DNA of 64,000 nt from Pseudomonas baltica (lineage in GTDB: Bacteria; Pseudomonadota; Gammaproteobacteria; Pseudomonadales; Pseudomonadaceae), in assembly GCF_031880315.1 (NCBI RefSeq), contig NZ_CP134771.1, positions 1 to 64,000 on the forward strand, read 5' to 3'. Each line of letters begins with the position of its first letter. Positions within the stretch are counted from its first letter, which is position 1. Made by a program: the position numbers and the translations under genes. Below the pieces are notes generated by a model, which was given only the letters and a program-made list of their open reading frames with translations, ran no database searches and was not told the origin of the DNA. Positions 42,923-51,513 of this stretch are shown here, in pieces.

Positions 42923-43868
42923 GTTCGACGTGTTGTGTTTCGGCGAAACCATGGCCATGTTCGTCGCCGAGCAGACCGGCGACCTGGCTGGCGTGGAGGT
43001 ATTTCGCAAGCGCATCGCCGGTGCCGACAACAATGTGGCGATCGGTCTGGCGCGCCTGGGGTTCGATGTCGCCTGGCTGAGCCGGGTCGGCGATGACGCG
43101 CTGGGGCGATTCGTGGTCGCCACCCTTGAGCGCGAAGGTCTGGATTGCAGCCATGTGACGGTGGACGCACGACACCCCACGGGCATTCAGTTCAAGTCCC
43201 GGCAAGATGACGGCGCCGACCCGGCCGTCGAATATTTCCGCAAGGGCTCGGCGGCCAGCCATCTGAGTATCGCCGACCTCAGCCAACGTTTGCTGGCTGC
43301 CAGCCACGTTCACGCCACCGGTATTCCCCCGGCCTTGTCCGCTGATACCCACGCGCTCTCGCGCCATGTCATGAGCGAGATGCGCAGCCGCGGCCGCAGC
43401 GTCTCGTTCGATCCCAACCTGCGACCGTCACTGTGGCCGTCGCAGGCGCAGATGATCACCAGCATCAATGCGTTGGCCGCGCAGGCGGACTGGGTGCTGC
43501 CCGGGCTGGCCGAGGGGCAATTGCTGACCGGCTACCAGACCCCCGAAGACATCGCCGCGTTTTATCTCGACCAGGGCAGTGAAATGGTCGCGATCAAGCT
43601 GGGCCCCGAGGGCGCTTACTACCGTACGGCTCAGGAGCAAGGCTACGTGGCCGGTTTCCCGGTGGCCAAGGTCGTCGACACCGTGGGCGCGGGTGACGGC
43701 TTTGCGGTCGGCGTGATCAGCGGCCTGCTTGAAACCCTTGGCGTGGCGGCTGCCGTCAACCGCGGCAACTGGATCGGCAGCCGTGCGGTGCAAACCCAGG
43801 GCGACATGGAAGGCCTGCCGCTGCGAGCCGAACTCGAAGCCGACAGTCACTGGCAACAAAGCGCCTGA
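42915..43868 (+). CDS. kguK: 2-Ketogluconate kinase KguK
   Basis: A 317-residue PfkB-family sugar kinase. The first signature is KRIAGADNNVAIGLARLGFDVAWLSRVGDDALGRFVV and the C-terminal ATP/anion-hole motif is DTVGAGDGFAVGVISG with catalytic Asp. It phosphorylates 2-ketogluconate to 2-keto-6-phosphogluconate in the cytoplasm. Length matches the KdgK/KguK group. It is translationally coupled with kguE. Confidence 0.9.
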   Translation: MSEFDVLCFGETMAMFVAEQTGDLAGVEVFRKRIAGADNNVAIGLARLGFDVAWLSRVGDDALGRFVVATLEREGLDCSHVTVDARHPTGIQFKSRQDDGADPAVEYFRKGSAASHLSIADLSQRLLAASHVHATGIPPALSADTHALSRHVMSEMRSRGRSVSFDPNLRPSLWPSQAQMITSINALAAQADWVLPGLAEGQLLTGYQTPEDIAAFYLDQGSEMVAIKLGPEGAYYRTAQEQGYVAGFPVAKVVDTVGAGDGFAVGVISGLLETLGVAAAVNRGNWIGSRAVQTQGDMEGLPLRAELEADSHWQQSA

Positions 43869-43924
43869 ACCCAGGTGCTGCAACACTGGATGGTCCATTT
43901 CAATTGCCGCAGAGCGCTCGCGAC

Positions 43925-43935
43925 AACAACAAAAA
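43925..43935 (+). promoter_or_regulatory. Crc/Hfq-type CA motif upstream of kguT
   Basis: AACAACAAAAA (43925-43935) lies directly before the ribosome site GGAG (43941-43944) of kguT. It matches the AAnAAnAA motif through which Hfq and Crc block translation of catabolic and transport genes in Pseudomonas. Confidence 0.65.
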
Positions 43936-43951
43936 GCTCAGGAGTCGAACC

Positions 43952-45253
43952 ATGGAAAAGCTCAAACTGGCAAGCCGCCGCTGGTGGTATCTCATGCCAA
44001 TCGTCTTCATCACCTATAGCCTGGCCTATCTGGACCGCGCCAATTATGGCTTTGCCGCGGCATCGGGCATGGCCCACGATCTGCAGATCACCCCGGGCCT
44101 GTCGTCGATGCTGGGGGCGCTGTTCTTCCTCGGCTATTTCTTCTTTCAGGTGCCGGGGGCGATCTATGCCGAAAAACACAGCGTCAAGAAGCTGATATTC
44201 GTCAGCCTGATCCTGTGGGGCGGTCTGGCCTCGCTGACGGGCGTAGTCGACAGTGCCTATTGGCTGGTGGTCATCCGCTTTCTGCTGGGTGTGGTCGAGG
44301 CCGTGGTCATGCCGGCGATGCTGGTGTACCTGTGCCACTGGTTCACGCGTGCCGAACGCTCGCGGGCCAACACTTTTTTGATCCTCGGCAACCCGGTGAC
44401 CATGCTGTGGATGTCGGTGGTCTCCGGCTATCTGGTGCAGCACTTCAGCTGGCGCTGGATGTTTATCATCGAAGGCCTGCCGGCGGTGATCTGGGCGTTT
44501 ATCTGGTGGCGCCTGGCCGATGATCGCCCGCAACAGGCCAAGTGGCTGAGCGATGCCGACAAACAAGCTTTGCAGACCGCACTGGAAGCCGAGCAACAGG
44601 GCATCAAACCGGTCAAGAACTACGCCGAGGCCTTCCGTTCGCCCAAGGTCATACTGCTGTCGGTGCAGTACTTCTGCTGGAGTATCGGCGTCTATGGCTT
44701 TGTGCTGTGGCTGCCGTCGATCCTCAAGGCCGGTCAGGAAATGGACATGATCGAGGCCGGCTGGTTGTCGGCGCTGCCTTATCTGGCGGCGGTGATCGCC
44801 ATGGTGCTGGTGTCGTGGGGTTCGGACAAGCTGCAGAAGCGCAAGCGGTTCGTCTGGCCACCGCTGCTGCTTGCCGCCGTGGCGTTCTATGCCTCGTATG
44901 CGCTGGGCAGTCAGCACTTCTGGTGGTCCTACGGCTTGTTGGTGCTGGCGGCGGCATGCATGTACGCGCCTTACGGGCCGTTCTTCGCGATCATTCCGGA
45001 AATCCTGCCTGGCAATGTGGCCGGTGGCGCCATGGCACTGATCAACAGCATGGGCGCACTGGGGTCGTTTGGCGGGTCCTATCTGGTCGGGTACTTGAAT
45101 GCCACGACCGGCGATCCGGGAGCATCGTACCTGTTGATGAGCGGCGCGCTGTTGATTTCAGCGGTGCTGACCATCGCGCTGAAGACCCGCGATACGCAAA
45201 AAGTGGCCCCACAGGCGTCGCTTGTGGGGCATGCGCGGGCGGGGAGCCATTGA
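43952..45253 (+). CDS. kguT: 2-Ketogluconate transporter KguT (MFS)
   Basis: A 433-residue major-facilitator transporter of the anion:cation symporter (ACS) group, with 12 TM helices. The first-half signature is SLAYLDRANYGFAAASGMAHDLQ. LGYFFFQVPGAIYAEKHSVKK and GVVEAVVMPAMLVYLCHWFTRAERSRAN are typical of the GudP/KguT family. It imports 2-ketogluconate. GGAG 7 nt upstream supports ATG 43952. It should be followed by kguD in a complete operon, but here a convergent histidine kinase comes next. Confidence 0.92.
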   Translation: MEKLKLASRRWWYLMPIVFITYSLAYLDRANYGFAAASGMAHDLQITPGLSSMLGALFFLGYFFFQVPGAIYAEKHSVKKLIFVSLILWGGLASLTGVVDSAYWLVVIRFLLGVVEAVVMPAMLVYLCHWFTRAERSRANTFLILGNPVTMLWMSVVSGYLVQHFSWRWMFIIEGLPAVIWAFIWWRLADDRPQQAKWLSDADKQALQTALEAEQQGIKPVKNYAEAFRSPKVILLSVQYFCWSIGVYGFVLWLPSILKAGQEMDMIEAGWLSALPYLAAVIAMVLVSWGSDKLQKRKRFVWPPLLLAAVAFYASYALGSQHFWWSYGLLVLAAACMYAPYGPFFAIIPEILPGNVAGGAMALINSMGALGSFGGSYLVGYLNATTGDPGASYLLMSGALLISAVLTIALKTRDTQKVAPQASLVGHARAGSH

Positions 45254-45289
45254 GATCTACGGTGACGCGTTCGCTACCGGACGCGCGAC

Positions 45290-45324
45290 CTCGCTCCCAC
45301 AGGGGAATCAACTATGGGAGCGAG
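45290..45324. repeat. REP-like hairpin
   Basis: CTCGCTCCCA (45290-45299) pairs with TGGGAGCGAG (45315-45324), followed by GCTTGGCCGTGAAAGGGCCG, a second weaker hairpin. This is the Pseudomonas REP pattern, between convergent kguT and the hybrid kinase, and may act as a bidirectional terminator. Confidence 0.7.
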
Positions 45325-45360
45325 GCTTGGCCGTGAAAGGGCCGCGACTGTTGGCGCTGA

Positions 45361-47739
45361 TTACAGCTGCAACGCGCGTTGCAGCTTCAGCGCCAGCTCA
45401 TCACCACGAAACGGTTTCTGCACGATGATGTGCTCCAGCGGATCAAGGCCGCCAGGTTCGGCGAAACCGGTGATGAACACGATCGGCATACCCGGGCACC
45501 GTGAATGGACCTGCAGCGCCAGCTCGGCACCGGTCATGCCAGGCATGGCGTAGTCGGTCAATACCAGGTCTATCCCCTCTTCCAGCAGGCCCATGGCCGC
45601 GGCGCCGCTGCTGGCCTCGACCACCCGGTAACCCAGACCCTCGACCACCGCGCAAGTGACGTTGCGTACCGTGTCGTCGTCGTCGACCAGCAAGATGGTG
45701 CGCTGCGGCTGCTCGCCGGACGCGACGAACGATTCAACCTCGGCGGGAGCATCCTGCGGCGCGGTGTCACGAATGGCCGGCAAGTAGACCCTGACCGTGG
45801 TGCCTTGGCCCACCTCGGTGTCGATGCTCACCCCGCCACCCGACTGCTTGGCAAAACCGAACACCTGCGCAAGCCCCAGGCCCGAGCCCTTGCCAACTTC
45901 TTTGGTGGTGAAAAACGGCTCGAAGGCCTTGGCTACCACCGCCGCGCTCATGCCGCTGCCGGAGTCGCCGATCGACAGCATCACATATCGGCCGGGTTCG
46001 GGCTCTTCGGGGCGTTGCGGTGCCAGAGTGACGGTTTCGTTGCGCGTCTGCAATTTCAATACGCCGCCGTTGGGCATGGCATCTCGGGCGTTGATCGCCA
46101 GGTTGAGAATGATCATCTCGGTCTGAGTGGGGTCGACCAGGGCGTTCCACAGGTCGGGCGCGGTGTCGGTCTCGACCCAGATGCTGCCACCCAGCGAGCG
46201 TTGCAGCAGTTCGAACATGCCCAAAAGGGTGTCGTTAAGGTTGACCGGCAGCGGCTCGAGGCGCTGGCGCCGGGAGAACGACAGCAACTGCCCGGTCAGC
46301 TTGGCACCCCGCTCACCGGCTTCCTGAATGCTCTGCAGGCGGCTGCGGAATTTATCGAACTGGCCTTTCTCGAGGTCCCGGCTGAGGAAGCTCGAGCTCG
46401 CGAGGATCACCGTCAGCAAGTTGTTGAAGTCATGCGCCACGCCGGCGGTCAATTGGCCGACCGCCTCCAGGCGCTGCATCTGGTGCAGCGCCGCCTCGAC
46501 ACGCTCGCGCTGGCTGATCTGATCACGCAGGCGCTGGTTGGTCGCCGCCAGTTCATCGACGATGGCGCGCTCACCGGTTATGTCGCGCACAGCGGCATAC
46601 ATCAGGCCTGCATCAGGCACCATGGTCCAGGACAGCCAGCGAAAATCCCCGGCTGCATGGCGCATGCGATTGACGAAGCGACTCGACACATTGCCCTTGG
46701 CGATGTTGTCGATTTCCTGCACGGTGGCACTGACGTCGTCCGCATGAATCAGGTCCAGCAGGCAGCCGTCGAGCAGTTGCTGGCGAGTCCAGCCCAGTGT
46801 CACTTCCCAGGCTGGGTTAAGCGCGATGGGCTGCATGTCGAAGGTCATCACCGCGAGCAACTCGCGGGACAGCTCCCAGGTACGATCGCGCTCGCGGGTG
46901 CGCTTTTGCACGCGATCGCCCAGCAGTTCGTTGAGTCGCTCCAAGGCTTCGGTGCTTTGCTTGCGCTCGCTGATGTCCTGGATCACCCCGGTAAAACGCA
47001 CGCACTGGCCATCGACGAAGGTCGAACGGCCGCTGGTCGACAGCCAGCGTTCACTGCCGTCGGGCAGCACGATGCGATATTCCACCTGGTAGCCACGACC
47101 TTCGGGACCGCGCAAGGCTTCAGCGATCTTGTCCTCGATGAGCTGCAAATCGTCAGGGTGGGTGCGGTCAAGAAAATACTCGAAGGTGACCTCGCCTCCT
47201 TCCTCCAGGGCGTAGAGCGCCTTGCAGCGCTCATCCCAGATCAAGTTGCCGCTGCGCGGATCGTAATCCCAGGTGCCCATTTGCGCCGCATCGATTGCCA
47301 GGCGTGCACGCGCTTCAACGTCGTGCAGGGTCTGCTCGGCGACTTGACGCTGCTGGCGCTCGTGGACCTCGGCCATAGCACGATTGACGGCCTTGGGCAG
47401 CAGCGCCAGGTTCTGTTTGAGGACGTAGTCGACGGCGCCCTGTCGCATCATCGACACCGCGTGCTCTTCTCCGAAGATGCCGGACAGGAAGATGAACGGC
47501 GTAGCCGGGGCGCAGCGCCGCGCGCACTCAAGTACCTGCCCCCCCGAGGAACCCGGCAGCATGTAGTCGCTGAGAATCAAATCGAAAGGTTGTGCCAGCA
47601 AGGCCTGTTCGGCGCCGATGTGGTTATGCACCACCACCGTATCGACGTCGAGTCCGCTGCGTTCGAGGGTCAGGAGCGTCAGCTCGGCGTCACGGGGGCT
47701 GTCTTCGACGAACAGCAGTTTCAGTGGCTTTGCGGGCAT
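45361..47739 (-). CDS. Hybrid histidine kinase, REC-PAS-PAS-HK-REC
   Basis: A 792-residue cytoplasmic hybrid kinase with no TM segments. Domains in order: REC (about 5-125, Asp58 in DLILSDYMLP), two PAS domains (about 150-265 and 295-400), HisKA with phospho-His in QLTAGVAHDFNNLLTVIL (about 433), HATPase (NLAINARDAMPNGG, GDSGSGMS, GKGSGLGLAQVFGFAKQSGG), and a C-terminal REC (VDDDDTVRN; LVLTDYAMPGMTG). It is last in an operon after a response regulator and the bacteriophytochrome, so it probably relays the light signal. The output is unknown. Confidence 0.9.
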   Translation of the reverse strand: MPAKPLKLLFVEDSPRDAELTLLTLERSGLDVDTVVVHNHIGAEQALLAQPFDLILSDYMLPGSSGGQVLECARRCAPATPFIFLSGIFGEEHAVSMMRQGAVDYVLKQNLALLPKAVNRAMAEVHERQQRQVAEQTLHDVEARARLAIDAAQMGTWDYDPRSGNLIWDERCKALYALEEGGEVTFEYFLDRTHPDDLQLIEDKIAEALRGPEGRGYQVEYRIVLPDGSERWLSTSGRSTFVDGQCVRFTGVIQDISERKQSTEALERLNELLGDRVQKRTRERDRTWELSRELLAVMTFDMQPIALNPAWEVTLGWTRQQLLDGCLLDLIHADDVSATVQEIDNIAKGNVSSRFVNRMRHAAGDFRWLSWTMVPDAGLMYAAVRDITGERAIVDELAATNQRLRDQISQRERVEAALHQMQRLEAVGQLTAGVAHDFNNLLTVILASSSFLSRDLEKGQFDKFRSRLQSIQEAGERGAKLTGQLLSFSRRQRLEPLPVNLNDTLLGMFELLQRSLGGSIWVETDTAPDLWNALVDPTQTEMIILNLAINARDAMPNGGVLKLQTRNETVTLAPQRPEEPEPGRYVMLSIGDSGSGMSAAVVAKAFEPFFTTKEVGKGSGLGLAQVFGFAKQSGGGVSIDTEVGQGTTVRVYLPAIRDTAPQDAPAEVESFVASGEQPQRTILLVDDDDTVRNVTCAVVEGLGYRVVEASSGAAAMGLLEEGIDLVLTDYAMPGMTGAELALQVHSRCPGMPIVFITGFAEPGGLDPLEHIIVQKPFRGDELALKLQRALQL

Positions 47740-47810
47740 CGAGGATCGTCTTTCAAGTCAGGGGCAGTCAGCCGGAACGTGAGTCCAGGCTGTGATTCGC
47801 GGTGCGTGGA

Positions 47811-48272
47811 TCAGGAGTCGGAACGGCGAGTCAGGCGCAGCGAACCGGGGGGTGGCTCGTTGAGTACAGCCCAGAAAATGCCGAGGTCCGAGATGGCTGC
47901 CACGAATGCTTTGAATTCGACCGGTTTGACTACGTAAGCGTTCACTCCTAATTCATACGCGCGCTGCAGATCCGGCTCTTCACGGGAGGACGTGAGCATC
48001 ACCACGGGGATACTGCGCAGTTCGGTAGACTCGCGCACCGATTTCAGCACCTCAAGGCCATCGACCTTGGGCAATTTGAGGTCCAGCAACATCACTGCCG
48101 GATTGCCTTCGAGCCGATCACTGTGTTCACCGCGGCGCAGCAGATAGTCGAGCGCCTCGGCACCGTCACGCAGGACGATGACTTCGTTGGCCAACTGGCT
48201 GCGCTCGAGCGCGACCAGGGTCAGTTCCAGGTCATGGGGGTTGTCTTCGACCAGAACGATGGGTTTGAGCAT
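47811..48272 (-). CDS. Single-domain response regulator (phytochrome partner)
   Basis: A 153-residue stand-alone receiver domain. The acid pocket is VEDNPHD (Glu9-Asp10), the phospho-acceptor Asp64 is in VMLLDLKLPKVDG, and Thr/Lys are in VVMLTSSRE and VVKPVEF. This is the Rcp1-type regulator commonly paired with bacteriophytochromes, with no output domain. It lies 49 bp after bphP and 71 bp before the hybrid kinase. Confidence 0.92.
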   Translation of the reverse strand: MLKPIVLVEDNPHDLELTLVALERSQLANEVIVLRDGAEALDYLLRRGEHSDRLEGNPAVMLLDLKLPKVDGLEVLKSVRESTELRSIPVVMLTSSREEPDLQRAYELGVNAYVVKPVEFKAFVAAISDLGIFWAVLNEPPPGSLRLTRRSDS

Positions 48273-48321
48273 AGGGGCCTCATTTGTTTCAACTTGCGGG
48301 CGTCACGGGCGCTGCAAGCGA

Positions 48322-50568
48322 TCAGTCGTGTTTAGGGAGTGCGAAATAGAATGTCGCGCCTTGGTCCAGAGCGCTTTCGGCCCATACGCGGCCGTCGTGG
48401 CGATCGATGATACGTCGCACGCTGGCCAGGCCGATACCAGTGCCTTCGAACTCTTCCATGCGGTGCAGGCGCTGAAAGACGCCGAACAGCTTGCCGGCGT
48501 AGTCCATATCGAAGCCCACGCCGTTGTCACGCACGAACACCACCACCTCGCGGTCTTGCTCGAAGGAGCCGACCTCGATCACCGCCTGCTCGCGCTTGCG
48601 ACTGTACTTGATGGCGTTGGACAACAGGTTGCGCAACGCCAGATGGATAAATGCCGCATCGGCGAAAACGATCGGCAAGGGCGCGATCTTCCAGGTGACC
48701 GAACGGTTTTCATAGTCCGGGAGCATTTCGGTGCGGATGGCGTCGACCAGAACGCCGAGGTTGACGTCGGAAAACCGCAACGCCGCCCGGCCCATCTGCG
48801 AGAAACTCAGCAGATTGTCGACCAGCGTGCCGGCGAACCGGGCAGACTCGCCGATATGTTCAAGGAAGCGCACACCGCGCTCGGACAGCTTGGCAGCCTC
48901 GAGGTCACGCAGCAGTTCGGCGTAACCGGCGATGTGCCGCAGGGGCGCGCGCAAATCGTGGGAAACGCTGTAGGAAAAGGCTTCCAGTTCCTTGTTGGAT
49001 TTTTTCAGCTCGCCGGCCAGTTGCGCCATTTCTTCAGCCTTGCGCAGCACGATGCCCAGGGTAGCGGTACGCAGTTCGGCCACGCCTTCGACTTCCAGTG
49101 GATGCCAAGGCGTGGAATAGCCACCGACGCTCTCCTGCCACTGCTCGAAACTGTTACGCGGATTCAGGGCGCCGCTGTCGCTCAGGCTCTTCTCGGGGCG
49201 GCCGGCCCACTGCACGGTACGGGTCTGTTCGGGCTTGAACCAGATCAGATAATGCGAGTGGATCTCCGAAATAGCCACGGCCAGGACACCACCGATATGG
49301 GCTGCCAGCTCGGGCAATTGCGGGATATCGCGGCTGACGTTGTCGCTTTGGAATACCTCGGCGCCCGGCTGGTAATTTGCCAGCCAGTCGATCAGGGCAT
49401 CGACTTGTGGTTGCGGGGGGGTATCGCCCACCAGCTCGCAACGCGCGTCGGAGATGATCGCTGCGCCACTGGCACCGGTAAAACCGGTGAACACCTGCGG
49501 CACGGCCAACAGACCATCACGCACGCTGTCGCGATCGGCCATGGCAGAGAGCATTTGCACGATCTGGTGGCGCAGGTTGAGCATACGCTCGGCAGCGGCC
49601 TGTGCCTCACGGGTCTCGATCTGCAACGACAGCACGCTGCCGAGCAATTCGCAGGCGGTGCGGGTCTGGAAACCCACCGGGCGCGGGCTGTCGTGATGGC
49701 AGGAAATCAGCCCCCATAACTCGCCGCGCACCACGATGGAGATCGACATCGAGGCCAGCGTGCCCATATTGAGCATGTACTGCACGTGCACCGGCGAGAC
49801 GCTGCGCAGCGCCGCAAACCCCAGGTCCAGTGGTTGCCCGGTGCGGGGGTTGTTGACCGGCAGCAGCGGCGACGGCTGGTAACGCGCATCTTCGATCACC
49901 CGGATGCGGTTGGCGCAGTACAGGCGACGCGCCTGCTGCGGAATATCGCTGGCCGGAAAACACAGGCCCATGTAGCTCGGATATCCCTCGTCGGCGATCT
50001 CGGCATTGACCAGGCCATTGCCTTCGCCATCGAAGCGGTAGGCCTTGACCCGACCGAAGCCAGTCATGCGCTTGACTTCCTGCACCGAGCGATAGCACAG
50101 CTCGTCGATGCCTTGGGCTTCCTGAAGTTGGCCGATAAACGCCCGGACCAGGGGATAAATAGTGCAATAGCCGCTCACCGAATCGTTGGTGGGCTCGAAT
50201 TCGGCGATCAGCACGCCATCGTTGCGGTGCACCATCATGGCAATGGGCTTGTCGACACGGCTGCCCTGATTGAAGCGCACGTCTCCCACGTGGAACGGAT
50301 GCTGCTCGTCCACCGGCAGGGCCTTTAGCCGTGCGGCCAACGAGGCGCTGTCGATCAACAGCGCGTGCAGGCTGTTGCCGACCACCCGATCGGGATCCAG
50401 CCCTAGCCAGCTCGACACATTGGCGCTGGCCTGCAAGATCTCGAGGCTGTGTTCATCGAGTACCAGCAAAAAGCCGTGGGGCTGAATACTTCCAGGGATA
50501 TGAATAGGCTCTTTGGCGCAATTCTGCGCAGCGAGCGCGTAATCCAAGCCTGTGAAACTAGATGTCAA
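48322..50568 (-). CDS. bphP: Bacteriophytochrome histidine kinase (TTG start)
   Basis: A 748-residue red/far-red photoreceptor: PAS-GAF-PHY-HisKA-HATPase. The biliverdin-binding Cys17 is in AAQNCAKEPIHIPGSIQPHG. GAF residues PASDIPQQARRLY (DIP motif) and SPVHVQYM (His) are present. The PHY tongue motif PRNSFEQW is intact. The kinase H box is SYSVSHDLRAPLRHI, and ATP-binding motifs NLLSNAIKYS, DNGVGFD and GTGIGLA are complete. I chose TTG 50568 because GGAG lies 7 nt upstream and the length then matches the family; in-frame codons further upstream (to 50670) give unrelated sequence. No haem oxygenase gene (bphO) is adjacent. Confidence 0.93.
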   Translation of the reverse strand: MTSSFTGLDYALAAQNCAKEPIHIPGSIQPHGFLLVLDEHSLEILQASANVSSWLGLDPDRVVGNSLHALLIDSASLAARLKALPVDEQHPFHVGDVRFNQGSRVDKPIAMMVHRNDGVLIAEFEPTNDSVSGYCTIYPLVRAFIGQLQEAQGIDELCYRSVQEVKRMTGFGRVKAYRFDGEGNGLVNAEIADEGYPSYMGLCFPASDIPQQARRLYCANRIRVIEDARYQPSPLLPVNNPRTGQPLDLGFAALRSVSPVHVQYMLNMGTLASMSISIVVRGELWGLISCHHDSPRPVGFQTRTACELLGSVLSLQIETREAQAAAERMLNLRHQIVQMLSAMADRDSVRDGLLAVPQVFTGFTGASGAAIISDARCELVGDTPPQPQVDALIDWLANYQPGAEVFQSDNVSRDIPQLPELAAHIGGVLAVAISEIHSHYLIWFKPEQTRTVQWAGRPEKSLSDSGALNPRNSFEQWQESVGGYSTPWHPLEVEGVAELRTATLGIVLRKAEEMAQLAGELKKSNKELEAFSYSVSHDLRAPLRHIAGYAELLRDLEAAKLSERGVRFLEHIGESARFAGTLVDNLLSFSQMGRAALRFSDVNLGVLVDAIRTEMLPDYENRSVTWKIAPLPIVFADAAFIHLALRNLLSNAIKYSRKREQAVIEVGSFEQDREVVVFVRDNGVGFDMDYAGKLFGVFQRLHRMEEFEGTGIGLASVRRIIDRHDGRVWAESALDQGATFYFALPKHD

Positions 50569-50774
50569 AGAAGATCTCCTTGTTGCCCTGCTTGCGACCT
50601 CGTGGCAGGCGGCGCCGGGCACAGGTGACAAAGATATCGTAAAAACTGTACAGAGGCTGCCCTTTTGCACAGGTTACAAGGTGTTTGATTACTGTTTAAG
50701 GGTTTTTTCCGGCGTTACGGAACTGGCCTATGGCCACAGGGTCATATTGCGCTCACAAGGGAGATGTGGTGCAC

Positions 50775-51008
50775 ATGAGCATCCAAAAGCACTACCTGAT
50801 CAGCTATCTGTTCAAGGGCGAACACAAGCAGTTCTCGCAAAAGGATTCGCGGATGTCGGATGCCGATGCCTGGTATTACTCGGCCCTGCACAGTGGCGCC
50901 GGGCGGGTCTATGGCGTGACCATGACCAAAGGCTGCTCGCGTGAAATACAGCTGCACGCTCAGCAGTGTGGGGTGACGGGCGTAACCTGGCGACGGATGC
51001 CGGGATGA
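50775..51008 (+). CDS. Small protein, DUF6555-like
   Basis: A 77-residue soluble protein: MSIQKHYLISYLFKGEHKQFSQKD at the start and GVTGVTWRRMPG at the end. It contains AWYYSALHSGAGRVYG. It looks like the small DUF6555-type proteins common in Pseudomonas; this is a recollection, not a search result. The start is uncertain: GTG codons lie a few bases upstream. It is divergent from bphP. Confidence 0.5.
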   Translation: MSIQKHYLISYLFKGEHKQFSQKDSRMSDADAWYYSALHSGAGRVYGVTMTKGCSREIQLHAQQCGVTGVTWRRMPG

Positions 51009-51112
51009 TGGCAATTGCTACCTGGTTGGGAACCTTGGGAGCATTTTGCTATCACAGGGTTATGCGCGCAGGAGCTGCCAACTCACTCATCCTCACGAGT
51101 AGTGCCCTTCAC

Positions 51113-51400
51113 ATGGATCAATCAATCGGAAACACGTACGGACAGTTGATGCGCAAACTACGAGCGCCGCCCACTATCGATCAGGATCTGCGTGCCGTTG
51201 CCAGCCACCTGGAGGGTTCAATCGATACCTTGCTGGCCATCTCCCTGCGCCTGGCCAGGATCGATGATCAATCGCAGCGTATGGAACTGGCGAAACTGAT
51301 CCTGGCCTTCCAGGACGATGCCGACCTGCTCCACTCTCACGCCGACCGATTGCGCGAGCGCGGCCTGGGCCGTGGGCGACGCTCGACCGACATCGCCTAG
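51113..51400 (+). CDS. Small helical protein of unknown function
   Basis: A 95-residue protein, largely helical: MDQSIGNTYGQLMRKLRAPPTIDQDLRAVASHLEGSIDTLLAISLRLARID, ending in an Arg-rich tail. No motif is recognised. Ribosome site is weak, so the start could be further upstream in frame. It precedes the PAS hybrid kinase by 113 bp. Confidence 0.45.
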   Translation: MDQSIGNTYGQLMRKLRAPPTIDQDLRAVASHLEGSIDTLLAISLRLARIDDQSQRMELAKLILAFQDDADLLHSHADRLRERGLGRGRRSTDIA

Positions 51401-51513
51401 GCCTGAACATCGACCGAGCGCCAGGCTTGCACCAATAGCCCGGGCGCTGGCAACTTTTCTTCCCGGCGGTGATAATCGCCCCACGTTCGACTACCCAGCC
51501 CAGAGAATTGCGC

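Noticed and set aside
45505-47937. Open frame of 810 codons antisense to the hybrid kinase
   Set aside because: The kinase on the other strand has complete REC, PAS, HisKA and HATPase motifs. The antisense product has none.
50569-50670. N-terminal extension of BphP from a start at 50670
   Set aside because: The extra 34 residues do not match phytochromes, and GGAG-N7-TTG at 50568 gives the usual distance to the chromophore Cys.
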